A stretch of DNA of 64,000 nt, taken from NCBI GenBank assembly GCA_012840245.1, contig DULR01000055.1:1-64000 (forward strand). The letters run 5' to 3'. Below are positions 44,663-53,276 of this stretch, piece by piece (position 1 is the first letter of the stretch; each line of letters opens with the position of its first letter). A program made the position numbers and the translations under genes. Source of the DNA: Clostridiaceae bacterium (lineage in GTDB: Bacteria > Bacillota > Clostridia > DSM-8532). Below the pieces are notes generated by a model, which saw only the letters and a program-made list of their open reading frames with translations, had not been told where the DNA came from and made no database searches.

Positions 44663-45973
44663 CTAATAGCTATAGTTTGTATCTATTTTAACATGAATAC
44701 CCATTTTCACCAACCTGGTGAAAAACAGCCTTTCAACATCGGCTTCATGTATGTTTCTCGAGAAGTTCACCACAAGCTTGTCGCCAAAGCTGCAGACGGC
44801 GCAGCCTACCTTGTTTATGGGATTGGTGGCGAGGATGAAATCGATCTGCTCCACTTCCTTTGCCATCCCCTCGGGCAGCTTTACAAGACCTAAATTGGAC
44901 AATGTACCGGAACAGAGATTTTCTCCCATTCTTGTATACAGAAACGGCATCAGAAGCTTTTTGAAAAACAGCGGTATTATTCTGACAAGCCAATTGCGCT
45001 GTCCTCCGACGTTTCTGGCCAGATATCTGCTTATGGCTTTTTCATTTGTCTGTGTGATCAAAGTCTCGCGGACTATCTGCAGTATTTCATCGAAGCTGTA
45101 TTTTCCGAGTCTTGGGTCGATCTCGGGAATTACGAAAAGCGAGAAGTTCCTCAGTGTTTTGCTGGGATAGATCGACCTCATATTTACAGGGACCTGCACA
45201 GCCACAGGACGCTTTTTTGGGTTCCTGGAAACGTATGTGTCCTGAAGTTCCTGAAGCGCATCGATGTATACGGCGACAAGGAGGGTAGTCAGTGAGACGT
45301 TCCTCTTCTTCGCCTCTTTAAGTATCGATTCAACAGGTATTACGCCTCTGGTGATGCGAATGGCTCCCGGGCGAAGGAGTTTTCCCCTGATGTGAAAGGC
45401 CTTTCTTCCCTTGTCGGGCAATGGAAGAGGACTTTTGTAAAAACGGTTATACGCATCCTCTGCAGCTTCGTCGGGAAGCATTCCTGCGGGGATATCGCCC
45501 GGATCGCCGACATCTTTCCCCAAACGTATCAAATAATCATACACCAATGCTTTCAGAAACGTCATCCCGCCGGTGCCGTCAGTCAACACATGACAGAATT
45601 CCACGGCAATCCTGGACTGCCAGTACCGGACACGGAACAGAAACCGCGTACCGAGCCTCGGATGCAGCCTTCCAAGAGGATATCGCACATCCCTCTCAAC
45701 ACGGGGCAGCTTGGGATTATGCTCAAGATAATACCAGAAGAACCCCCTTTTGAGCCTGACACGATAAAACGGGAAGTTTTTTATGACCTCTTCGAGGGAT
45801 TTCTGCAGTATCCTGGGATTGACCGTCTCCTTTAATGTCATTGAAATACGGAACATGGTGGTAATCCTGTCGGACTGTATTGATGGGTATATCAAAGCCG
45901 CATTGTCCAGTCTGTACCAGTCATGCTGTTCGGCATTTATATTATGTTTTTTCTCTTTTCGTCCTTTGCCCAC
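44663..45973 (-). CDS. Condensation-domain-like acyltransferase (alcohol acetyltransferase/PapA5 type)
   Basis: 436 residues from a GTG at 45973 that has GGAAGGGG 8 bases upstream; a TTG six codons earlier has no such site. The key motif HxxxDG is present as HVLTDGTGG (His128, Asp132), as in chloramphenicol-acetyltransferase-fold enzymes: NRPS condensation domains, PapA5 and alcohol acetyltransferases. The second-half structural motif is seen as VQVPVNMRSIYPSKTLRNFS and SNLGLVKLP. These enzymes join an acyl-CoA or carrier-bound acyl group to an alcohol or amine. No NRPS genes are near. It precedes the zinc-ribbon membrane protein gene. Confidence 0.75.
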   Translation of the reverse strand: MGKGRKEKKHNINAEQHDWYRLDNAALIYPSIQSDRITTMFRISMTLKETVNPRILQKSLEEVIKNFPFYRVRLKRGFFWYYLEHNPKLPRVERDVRYPLGRLHPRLGTRFLFRVRYWQSRIAVEFCHVLTDGTGGMTFLKALVYDYLIRLGKDVGDPGDIPAGMLPDEAAEDAYNRFYKSPLPLPDKGRKAFHIRGKLLRPGAIRITRGVIPVESILKEAKKRNVSLTTLLVAVYIDALQELQDTYVSRNPKKRPVAVQVPVNMRSIYPSKTLRNFSLFVIPEIDPRLGKYSFDEILQIVRETLITQTNEKAISRYLARNVGGQRNWLVRIIPLFFKKLLMPFLYTRMGENLCSGTLSNLGLVKLPEGMAKEVEQIDFILATNPINKVGCAVCSFGDKLVVNFSRNIHEADVERLFFTRLVKMGIHVKIDTNYSY

Positions 45974-46010
45974 CTGGCTATCCCCTTCCAAGACCAGAAT
46001 ATAAGAAACG

Positions 46011-46045
46011 CATGTCAGATCCTCCGCTTTGCTCGGAATGACACA
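46011..46045. repeat. CTTTGCTCGGAATGACA repeat
   Basis: A single degenerate copy of the dispersed repeat (TCCTCCGCTTTGCTCGGAAT followed by GACAC), lying between the acyltransferase start and the prs stop codon. Confidence 0.5.
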
Positions 46046-46051
46046 TAAGTG

Positions 46052-47023
46052 TTAAATGAAACAGGAATCAAGATTGTCAAAGAGCTGGCTCAATGAATCC
46101 CTGTTGTGGATTATACCCACTGCTTCTGCAAACAACTGGGCAACAGACACCACTTTCACTTTTGGATGCTCGAAAGCCTTTTGATTCTCTACCGTATCGG
46201 TAACTATCAGCTCTTCTATCTCACTGCTTTCAAGAGCTTTTAGCCCTTTATCCCCCAACAGTGCATGAGTTACGCATGCATATATTTTTTCCGCGCCATG
46301 TTCTTTTAAAACACGCGCCGTGTCAATCAGCGTACCGCAGGAGATGGTAAAGTCATCGACTATGATCGCATTTTTCCCTTTGACGTCACCGATGATCTCG
46401 AGTACTTCAGCCTTTTCATCATGGCAGCTGCGGGTCTTGTCCCCTATTGCCACGGGAGCCTTGAGAGCTGTTGCATATTTCCTCGCATTCTTCGCAAACC
46501 CTGCATCTGGCGAGACCACAACCATGTTCTCAATATTTTTTGACATTATATATCTGCACAGGATCGGCATTCCGTACAAATGATCCACCGGTTTTTTAAA
46601 GAAGCCCTGGATCTGTGGGCTATGCAGATCCATAGTGATTATCCGGTCCACTCCGGCTGTTTCAAGGCAGTCAGCGCATACCCGGGCTCTGATCGACACT
46701 CTCGGCTCATCCTTCTTATCTCCCTTTGCATAGCTGAAATAAGGTATTATGGCTGTTACAGAACTTGCGCTCGATCTTTTGAAGGCATCGATCAAAAATA
46801 TCAGTTCCATAAATTCGTCATTTGGATGCAGTCCGATGGTCTGAACGATATATACATCTTTATCTCTTACTTTTTCCAGAATCTTTACGAAGGTATTGCC
46901 CTCAGAAAATCTTATGGTTTGTGATTGTCCGATCTCAGTTCCAAGGTGTTTGCACATTTTATCGGCAAAACTCAGGCTTGCGCTCCCGGCGAATATTTTT
47001 ATCTCTGTTTTTTCCTGAGACAT
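46052..47023 (-). CDS. prs: Divergent ribose-phosphate pyrophosphokinase
   Basis: Makes PRPP from ribose-5-phosphate and ATP. 323 residues with family landmarks: FSEGNTFVKI, the flexible loop MDLHSPQIQGFF, and SPDAGFAKNARKYA (canonical SPDxGGxxRA). The PRPP-binding loop reads VDDFTISCGTL rather than the canonical VDDMIDTAGT, and the ATP loop region GDKKDEPRVSIRARVCAD replaces the usual RQDRKxxxREPISAK. It therefore belongs to a non-standard subgroup and may be a second copy in the genome with other regulation. GAAAGGGGCG precedes the ATG. Alone in its transcript as far as seen. Confidence 0.85.
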   Translation of the reverse strand: MSQEKTEIKIFAGSASLSFADKMCKHLGTEIGQSQTIRFSEGNTFVKILEKVRDKDVYIVQTIGLHPNDEFMELIFLIDAFKRSSASSVTAIIPYFSYAKGDKKDEPRVSIRARVCADCLETAGVDRIITMDLHSPQIQGFFKKPVDHLYGMPILCRYIMSKNIENMVVVSPDAGFAKNARKYATALKAPVAIGDKTRSCHDEKAEVLEIIGDVKGKNAIIVDDFTISCGTLIDTARVLKEHGAEKIYACVTHALLGDKGLKALESSEIEELIVTDTVENQKAFEHPKVKVVSVAQLFAEAVGIIHNRDSLSQLFDNLDSCFI

Positions 47024-47329
47024 TGATAAGCGCCCCTTTCATTTAAATAAATGGATATACTTATTCTTACCAACTTTTCGGTAACTTTTTTGATTGTTAT
47101 ATTATCCTCTCTTCCGCTGCTCTGTAGTGTTACGGGTGTCAAAACGCAACTGTTGCCTATCAACATACTTAAATGATACTATTATTTATGGATTTTGTCT
47201 TGCTGATAAATAAGATCAATTTCTCAATTTCAAATCTATCGCAGAGTATTGCTCACCATTTGGCAGCCGGGATATATGTATACTCAGAATAACAGATTCA
47301 GCCATTCCTGAACGGGAGGTAACCAGCTG
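47024..47329. other. Divergent intergenic region between prs and an AraC gene
   Basis: About 300 AT-rich bases that must hold the two outward promoters. I see no gene, repeat, riboswitch or confident operator in it. Confidence 0.5.
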
Positions 47330-48238
47330 ATGTACCGGAAGGAAAATACCTGTCTAAAGACCAAATATGTTGAAATAACCTATAACCTTGAGGATTATGA
47401 AGAAGAGGATTATCCCGTTATAATCGGTGAGACCATCGGTATAGATAAAGAAAGCATTATGCTTCATTGTCACAGGCATATAGAAATATGTTATGTCAGG
47501 CATGGGACAGGAAATTATCTGATTGATGGAAAGGACTATTCTTTTAAAGCCGGTGATATTTTTGTTATCAATGATAATGAAATACACCTGGCTTATAATG
47601 ATAAGGATGTTATTATGCAGGTCATTCTGTTCAGCCCGACCCTTCTTTGGAACGGCGCGGGGCATACTTTTGAGATGGACAGCCTTCATACTATACGGGA
47701 AATAAGCCGGCGGGGCAAAAACAAAATTGTTCCATCGGATAAATATTATGACTTGTTGGTTGCCACCATAAAAGAAATTTTCACAGAAAACCATTTCAGG
47801 TATGACGGCTACAAGCTGGCAGTAAAAGCATCCCTGATAAAACTGACTGTATTATTGCAGCGTTGTTTCAGCTTCGATCATAATTCCGGATCAAAGCACA
47901 TGGAAAAGAACACTTATCTGCTCCTCCCGGTATTTGAATATATGAAGGAAAATTACGAAAAGAAAATCAAGCTGAAGGAGCTCGCTGATATTGTCAGTAT
48001 GAGTACATCCAATTTCAGTCTCGTTTTTAAGGAATCGGTAGGATCAACGCCCATCGAGTACCTGAATAAGATCCGTATAGTCAAAGCATCTCAGCTTTTG
48101 CTCCAAACAAATGATAAAATAGTGGATATTGCCTGCAACTGCGGATTTTTGAGCCTGCCTCATTTCATCAATACTTTTAAAAGGTATACCGGGAAACTGC
48201 CGAGAGATTTCCGAAAATCTTATCAATATATCAATTGA
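47330..48238 (+). CDS. AraC family transcription regulator
   Basis: 302 residues: N-terminal cupin sensor (CHRHIEICYVRHGTGNYLID, FKAGDIFVINDNEIHLAYND; about 30-110) and a C-terminal AraC double helix-turn-helix (about 205-300; LADIVSMSTSNFSLVFKESV, CGFLSLPHFINTFKRYTGKL). GGGAGGT precedes the ATG. It stands just upstream of and on the same strand as the ABC importer-kinase-GH4 genes and probably controls them. Confidence 0.9.
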   Translation: MYRKENTCLKTKYVEITYNLEDYEEEDYPVIIGETIGIDKESIMLHCHRHIEICYVRHGTGNYLIDGKDYSFKAGDIFVINDNEIHLAYNDKDVIMQVILFSPTLLWNGAGHTFEMDSLHTIREISRRGKNKIVPSDKYYDLLVATIKEIFTENHFRYDGYKLAVKASLIKLTVLLQRCFSFDHNSGSKHMEKNTYLLLPVFEYMKENYEKKIKLKELADIVSMSTSNFSLVFKESVGSTPIEYLNKIRIVKASQLLLQTNDKIVDIACNCGFLSLPHFINTFKRYTGKLPRDFRKSYQYIN

Positions 48239-48637
48239 TTTTGGAAAATACATAAATTTTTCAATAATATATATTAAGAATAATCCCCCCTGTACTTGTA
48301 TTATTTAATCATGGAACATCCAGCTTCGGACACTGTACAGATAAATTCCATGAAATAAAATTTGTAACTTGTGGGGTTTAATTATGCGTAAATCAATATT
48401 CTGGAATGCAGCAGCAGTTGCTGCAGCTCTTCTTTGCGCCACAGCAACCGGCTGAATCCTTACATCCATAATGTGAAAAACTCAGATCCTTAACAAAGCT
48501 CCAAATGACAAAAGCAACAGAACCGTTGAAAGACTACATGATCCGGGCAGGTCAATGCCAGTTTTGTCGTGCCCAAAAACAAAGCTATATCGCATTTCAT
48601 GCTTAACATATATCAACTTTCAGATTGGGGGATTAAA
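48239..48637 (+). other. Intergenic region with an aborted lipoprotein signal peptide
   Basis: At 48384-48455 a 23-codon frame reads MRKSIFWNAAAVAAALLCAT then ATG and TGA. This is a lipoprotein signal peptide in which the lipobox cysteine position is taken by the stop (TGA instead of TGC). No binding-protein sequence follows, so it looks like the 5' stub of a deleted solute-binding gene. The rest of the region (48456-48637) shows nothing I can name. Confidence 0.45.
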
Positions 48638-49612
48638 ATGACAACGCAAAGCGCTGCTGTGAGAAAGGAAAAAACCAGAAAAAAAGAGCGGTATGGCAGG
48701 GATCTGTCCCTTGGCAGAAGATTGCTTAACCAATGGGATATTCAACTCATGGTGATTCCTGCAATCATCTACATCTTTATTTTTTGTTACATACCCATGT
48801 ACGGCTTGCTCATGAGCTTTCAGGACTTCAGTATATTTAAGGGTTTCTGGAAAAGCCCCTGGGTTGGTTTGAAGCATTTTAAAGCATTCCTTGCCGCTCC
48901 TGATTTTTGGAACATAATGCGCAATACTGTCGTTATCAGCCTTTTAAGAATCTTTTTTGGTTTCCCGGCGCCCATTATACTCGCTTTAATGCTAAATGAG
49001 GTGAGAAACCGGACGTTCAAGAGGGTAATTCAAACAGTAAGCTATTTGCCCCACTTCCTCTCCTGGGTTATTGTATCAAGCTTTGTATTCTCCATCCTTT
49101 CTGTAGAAAACGGAAGCCTTAATCTTTTACTGCTAAAGCTTAATATCATCAAAGAGCCTATCAGCTTTCTGGATGAGAATAAATATTTCTGGAGCATAAT
49201 TGTTACCACCGGAATATGGAAAGAGATCGGTTTTGGCTCCATAGTCTATTTGGCGGCCATTGCAGGTATTGATCCTCAATTATATGAGGCTGCGTCCATG
49301 GACGGTGCCAGCAGAACAAGGCAAATATTCCTGATTACTATTCCGTGTATCCTGCCAGTTATTATTCTTTTCCTTATACTGGCAATCGGTGACCTCCTGA
49401 GCGCAGGGTTCGAGGATCTGCTGCTTCTTGGCAGCAACCCAATCCAGCGTCCAGTAAGTGATGTCATAGATACATATGTATACCGGCATGGCGTTAAAAC
49501 ACAGAGATTTTCCTATGCAACGGCTGTCGGAATGTTCAAGGCGGTTATCAGTATTGGGTTGCTGGCAGGCGCGAACAAGCTTGCCAAGAAAACAGGCAAC
49601 AGTCTGTGGTAA
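48638..49612 (+). CDS. ABC sugar transporter permease (LplB type)
   Basis: 324 residues from the ATG at 48638 (GGGGG site 7 bases upstream; an earlier in-frame start is not supported). Six membrane segments, an N-terminal basic stretch typical of LplB proteins, and the EAA loop YEAASMDGASRTRQIFLITI near residue 225. It is followed by the partner permease 16 bases later. No ATPase is encoded nearby. Confidence 0.92.
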   Translation: MTTQSAAVRKEKTRKKERYGRDLSLGRRLLNQWDIQLMVIPAIIYIFIFCYIPMYGLLMSFQDFSIFKGFWKSPWVGLKHFKAFLAAPDFWNIMRNTVVISLLRIFFGFPAPIILALMLNEVRNRTFKRVIQTVSYLPHFLSWVIVSSFVFSILSVENGSLNLLLLKLNIIKEPISFLDENKYFWSIIVTTGIWKEIGFGSIVYLAAIAGIDPQLYEAASMDGASRTRQIFLITIPCILPVIILFLILAIGDLLSAGFEDLLLLGSNPIQRPVSDVIDTYVYRHGVKTQRFSYATAVGMFKAVISIGLLAGANKLAKKTGNSLW

Positions 49613-49628
49613 TAAGGGGGATTCTCAG

Positions 49629-50522
49629 ATGAAACCATCAACCGGTGATAGAATTGTGTCAGTTATTATACATATCCTTTTAATTATTATTGGTTTTGTA
49701 TCAATATACCCGTTCTGGAATGCAGCAGTGATCTCTTTCAATAATGGCATAGACGCGCTAAAAGGCGGAATAACCTTCTGGCCCAGAGAATTCACATTGG
49801 ATAACTACAAGTTTGTTTTTAAAGATAAGCGCCTGATAAACGGATTTATCATATCTGTTTTAAGAACAGGCCTGGGAACAGCCGGAGCTATACTGTGCAC
49901 ATCAATATTCGCATATGGCATGTCAAAAAAGGAGCTCATCGGAAGAAAATTCTATATGGGAATGGCTGTCTTTACCATGTATTTCAGCGGAGGCCTCATT
50001 CCGTCCTATTTGCTGATACGGGATCTGGGGTTGGTCAATACATTTTGGGTAATGGTTATACCTGGTTTAATCAGTGTATGGAACATGATTGTCTTTCGCA
50101 CCTTCTTTAAGAGCTTACCGCCTGGTCTTGAGGAATCGGCAAAAATTGACGGTTGCACAAACTGGGGTGTATTTTTTAGAATTGTCTTTCCGCTATCGGG
50201 ACCCGTAATGGCTACAATCGCGTTATTTACCGCTGTTTACCACTGGAATGACTGGTTTGCCCCCGGTCTGTACATAAACAATCCCGATTTACTTCCCATT
50301 CAGACAAAGCTGCAGCAGATTATGAACTCCAATATTATGACTGAACAACTTAAACAGATGGATAGTGCGGCGGCTGCCCATTTAAGCAGTCTGCGCTCGG
50401 TTACAACCAAATCCTTAACTATGGCTACAATGATGGTCGCCACTTTTCCAATTCTCTTAGTATATCCCTTTTTGCAAAAGTACTTTGTTAAGGGAGTAAT
50501 GATAGGTTCCATAAAGGAATAG
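49629..50522 (+). CDS. ABC sugar transporter permease (YtcP/LplC type)
   Basis: 297 residues from the ATG at 49629 with AAGGGGG upstream; a longer reading overlapping the previous gene is rejected. Six membrane segments and the EAA loop EESAKIDGCTNWGVFFRIVF near residue 178. Together with the LplB-like subunit it forms the importer channel used by the binding protein encoded next. Confidence 0.92.
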   Translation: MKPSTGDRIVSVIIHILLIIIGFVSIYPFWNAAVISFNNGIDALKGGITFWPREFTLDNYKFVFKDKRLINGFIISVLRTGLGTAGAILCTSIFAYGMSKKELIGRKFYMGMAVFTMYFSGGLIPSYLLIRDLGLVNTFWVMVIPGLISVWNMIVFRTFFKSLPPGLEESAKIDGCTNWGVFFRIVFPLSGPVMATIALFTAVYHWNDWFAPGLYINNPDLLPIQTKLQQIMNSNIMTEQLKQMDSAAAAHLSSLRSVTTKSLTMATMMVATFPILLVYPFLQKYFVKGVMIGSIKE

Positions 50523-50594
50523 ATGCGGTGGGAAGCCGTGACCTTGCGTCACGCTTAACCATAAATAAAAAGTATCAGGAAGGAGAAATAAAGA

Positions 50595-52256
50595 ATGCGA
50601 CTATTGAAAAAAGGCTTATCAATTGCGCTTATAATGGTGATGGTGCTGACCTCATTATTGACCGGATGCGGTGGAAAGGACAACACGCCTGCAACAGTCG
50701 GAGACAACAATACTCCGAAGGCAAGCGATGGACAACAGCCATCTGCATCAGCCTGGGAGTTGGGATCAGAGGAGCTTGAGTTTTCCTATTACCATCATTA
50801 CAGCTGGTACACCATGCCAAACTGGGGTGAGGATCCCGCCAGCAAATGGATTCTGGAAAACAAGAAGGTAAAAATCAACGCTATAAGCTCTGGTGGTGAC
50901 GCAGAGGCAAAAATGAGCACTATACTCATTTCCGGCGAACTGCCAGACGCAATCTGGATGGAGCGCGGCGCTGAGGTAGAAAAGCTTCGTTCCGAAGGCC
51001 TGCTCGTTCCCCTTGATGACTACATAGAAAAATACCCAAATTATAAGAAATGGGTTATGTCACTTGAGAACATAGACATGCTTCGCTCACCCGACGGGAA
51101 GCTTTATCAGATTCCAAACTGGTATACTTCCCAACCCAACGGTAATACAGGATATGTTGTAAACAAAAAGATTTATGAAGCCCTCGGTTCACCTAAACTT
51201 GAGACAACCGATGATCTGTACAATTATCTCGTTGCTGTAAAGGAGAGATTCCCGGATGTTACCCCGCTTGAAGTCGGAGAGGGCGGCGATGGCATTGAAT
51301 ACTTGCTGTCAGCCTTTAAAGAAAACCGCTCCGGTGTATTTTATGGGTCAAACTACATGGCAATACCGCAAGACGGCAAGTTCGTATCACTTTTTACCGA
51401 CCCTGCGTACAGAGAAGGTATGCAATTTGTGTCCAGGCTGTTCAGGGAGAAGCTGATATCACCTGATACTTTCACACAGCTAAAAGAAGAAGTTGACAGA
51501 AAGGTGCTGACAGGTAAGGTAGCTGTGTACATTACCTCCAGCCCCACCGAGATGGGCTCCCAGGGAGACATGGAGCTTAAAAAGCAGGATCCCAATGACG
51601 GATATTTCATGATATGGCCTATTGCAAAACCCGGATTAGACAGAAACAAGATATATACTGGTGACTATAAAGAACTCGGCTGGAATGTCACCGTCATTAC
51701 AAAGGCAGCTAAGGACCCAGAAAAAATCTTTGCTTTCTTCGACTGGCTTACAGGTCCCGAAGGGCAGTGCACAGTCATGTGGGGACCTCGCGGACTGTAT
51801 TGGGATGGATTTACCGAAGATGGTTGGGCTAAGTTTACAGATGCATATGCCAATGACCCTGCTGGCCGTGATGAAATGACCAGCCAGACCGAACCAATAA
51901 ACTGGGCCGGCAATACAGTGTTTGTCGATGTATCAAAAGCCCAGTACGAAGCTAATCTCCCCGTGGAGAAGCAAAACTGGCAGACTCGCTTCCAGAGGGA
52001 AATAACCTGGAAGACCCAGCAAAATACTACCGAGTTTATTAATATCAATCCGGCAGGCGACTCTGATGAAGGTATTATAAGACTTACTATCACTGATATA
52101 TTCGAGCAGGCAAGGGCCTCGGCCATCCAAACTGCAAAGAGCGACGCAGAGGTCCTCGCCATCCTGGATGAAGCAGAAAGACAGGCTCAGGCCGCAGGTT
52201 ATCAGATACTGCTCGACTATATGACAGCAAGATGGCAGGAAAATCTTAATAAATAA
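50595..52256 (+). CDS. Oligosaccharide-binding lipoprotein (LplA type)
   Basis: 553 residues. Lipoprotein signal MRLLKKGLSIALIMVMVLTS with lipobox LLTGC (Cys25), then a large solute-binding family 1 domain (LPDAIWMERGAEVEKLRSEG, YQIPNWYTSQPNGNTGYVVN, DWLTGPEGQCTVMWGPRGLY). The length over 500 is usual for the LplA subgroup. The ligand is probably an oligosaccharide, consistent with the kinase and GH4 genes downstream. Confidence 0.92.
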   Translation: MRLLKKGLSIALIMVMVLTSLLTGCGGKDNTPATVGDNNTPKASDGQQPSASAWELGSEELEFSYYHHYSWYTMPNWGEDPASKWILENKKVKINAISSGGDAEAKMSTILISGELPDAIWMERGAEVEKLRSEGLLVPLDDYIEKYPNYKKWVMSLENIDMLRSPDGKLYQIPNWYTSQPNGNTGYVVNKKIYEALGSPKLETTDDLYNYLVAVKERFPDVTPLEVGEGGDGIEYLLSAFKENRSGVFYGSNYMAIPQDGKFVSLFTDPAYREGMQFVSRLFREKLISPDTFTQLKEEVDRKVLTGKVAVYITSSPTEMGSQGDMELKKQDPNDGYFMIWPIAKPGLDRNKIYTGDYKELGWNVTVITKAAKDPEKIFAFFDWLTGPEGQCTVMWGPRGLYWDGFTEDGWAKFTDAYANDPAGRDEMTSQTEPINWAGNTVFVDVSKAQYEANLPVEKQNWQTRFQREITWKTQQNTTEFININPAGDSDEGIIRLTITDIFEQARASAIQTAKSDAEVLAILDEAERQAQAAGYQILLDYMTARWQENLNK

Positions 52257-52289
52257 CTTAGATAAATTTTAATCAAAGGAGAGAACGCA

Positions 52290-53276
52290 TTGAACTACTA
52301 TTTGGGTGTTGACGGCGGCGGAAGCAAGACCATTGCAGTGGTTTCAGATTCGAAAGGGCAGATACTCGGTTGGGGAAAAAGCGGCTGCGGAAATCATCAG
52401 ATAGATCCCGGAACAGCCGGGCACAGTATTACCGAGGCAGTCAGGGCTGCTTTGGAACAAGCCTCTCTTGATAAGTCCGATATTACGTTTGCATTGTTCG
52501 GACTTGCCGGTGCCGACAGAGAGGAAGACTATCAAATACTGACCCCGATGATTACTAAGCTGGGATTCCGAAATTTCGACATAGTATGTGATACTGTAAT
52601 AGGCCTGCGCGCGGGAACCAGGCAGCCATACGGTGTTGTTGTCGTTTGCGGCAGCGGGACCAACTGCTATGGAGTCAACAGGGCAGGAGAAGATCTCCAG
52701 GTCGGAGGATTCGGCTATGTTTTCGGAGATTTCGGCGGCGGCTACAGCCTTGCCGAAGAAGTATTCCGGGCCGTCATCCGGTCATGGGAAGGAAGAGGAG
52801 CTCCCACTTTGCTGACTGATGCAACCATCCGGGCTCTTGGCTTCAGCTCAGTTGAAAGTATGTTCAATGCGTTCCTCAATGAAAAAAGAAATATACCTCA
52901 CGAACTGGCCAGGCTGCTGTTTGATGTGGGGAGCGATGATGAAGTCGCACTCTCGATCCTTGAAAAACAGGGAATTGAGCTTGGCCTGGCGGCCTGTGCG
53001 GTAATAAAGCGGCTCCGCATGGAGCAGGACAGCTTTGATGTCGTCCTGGTCGGCAGCATACTGACCCGAACAGATAACCAGTTTCTCATATCGGTCATTG
53101 AGCAGACTGTAAAGTCTGCAGCACCGAATTGCACCTTGCGGAAGCTTAAGGTTGAGCCGGTTATGGGTTCGGTCCTGCTGGCAATGGAACGCTCAGGAAA
53201 AACAATTGAGGATTCGGTGTACAAAATGCTTGAAAAGCATTTAGCTTTAGATATCATGGGGGGCGAATTCAAGTGA
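52290..53276 (+). CDS. BadF/BadG family sugar kinase (NagK/BglK-like)
   Basis: 328 residues of the ASKHA fold with phosphate-1 motif GVDGGGSKT (6-14), phosphate-2 region GSGTNCYGVN near 119, GDFGGGYSLAEE near 147 and adenosine-site VGSILTRTDN near 252. The family includes N-acetylglucosamine kinases, and BglK, which phosphorylates beta-glucosides at the 6-OH. The gene starts at TTG after AAAGGAG. It overlaps the following GH4 gene by 4 bases, which points to the disaccharide-kinase role: the kinase would make the 6-phospho sugar that GH4 requires. Confidence 0.85.
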   Translation: MNYYLGVDGGGSKTIAVVSDSKGQILGWGKSGCGNHQIDPGTAGHSITEAVRAALEQASLDKSDITFALFGLAGADREEDYQILTPMITKLGFRNFDIVCDTVIGLRAGTRQPYGVVVVCGSGTNCYGVNRAGEDLQVGGFGYVFGDFGGGYSLAEEVFRAVIRSWEGRGAPTLLTDATIRALGFSSVESMFNAFLNEKRNIPHELARLLFDVGSDDEVALSILEKQGIELGLAACAVIKRLRMEQDSFDVVLVGSILTRTDNQFLISVIEQTVKSAAPNCTLRKLKVEPVMGSVLLAMERSGKTIEDSVYKMLEKHLALDIMGGEFK

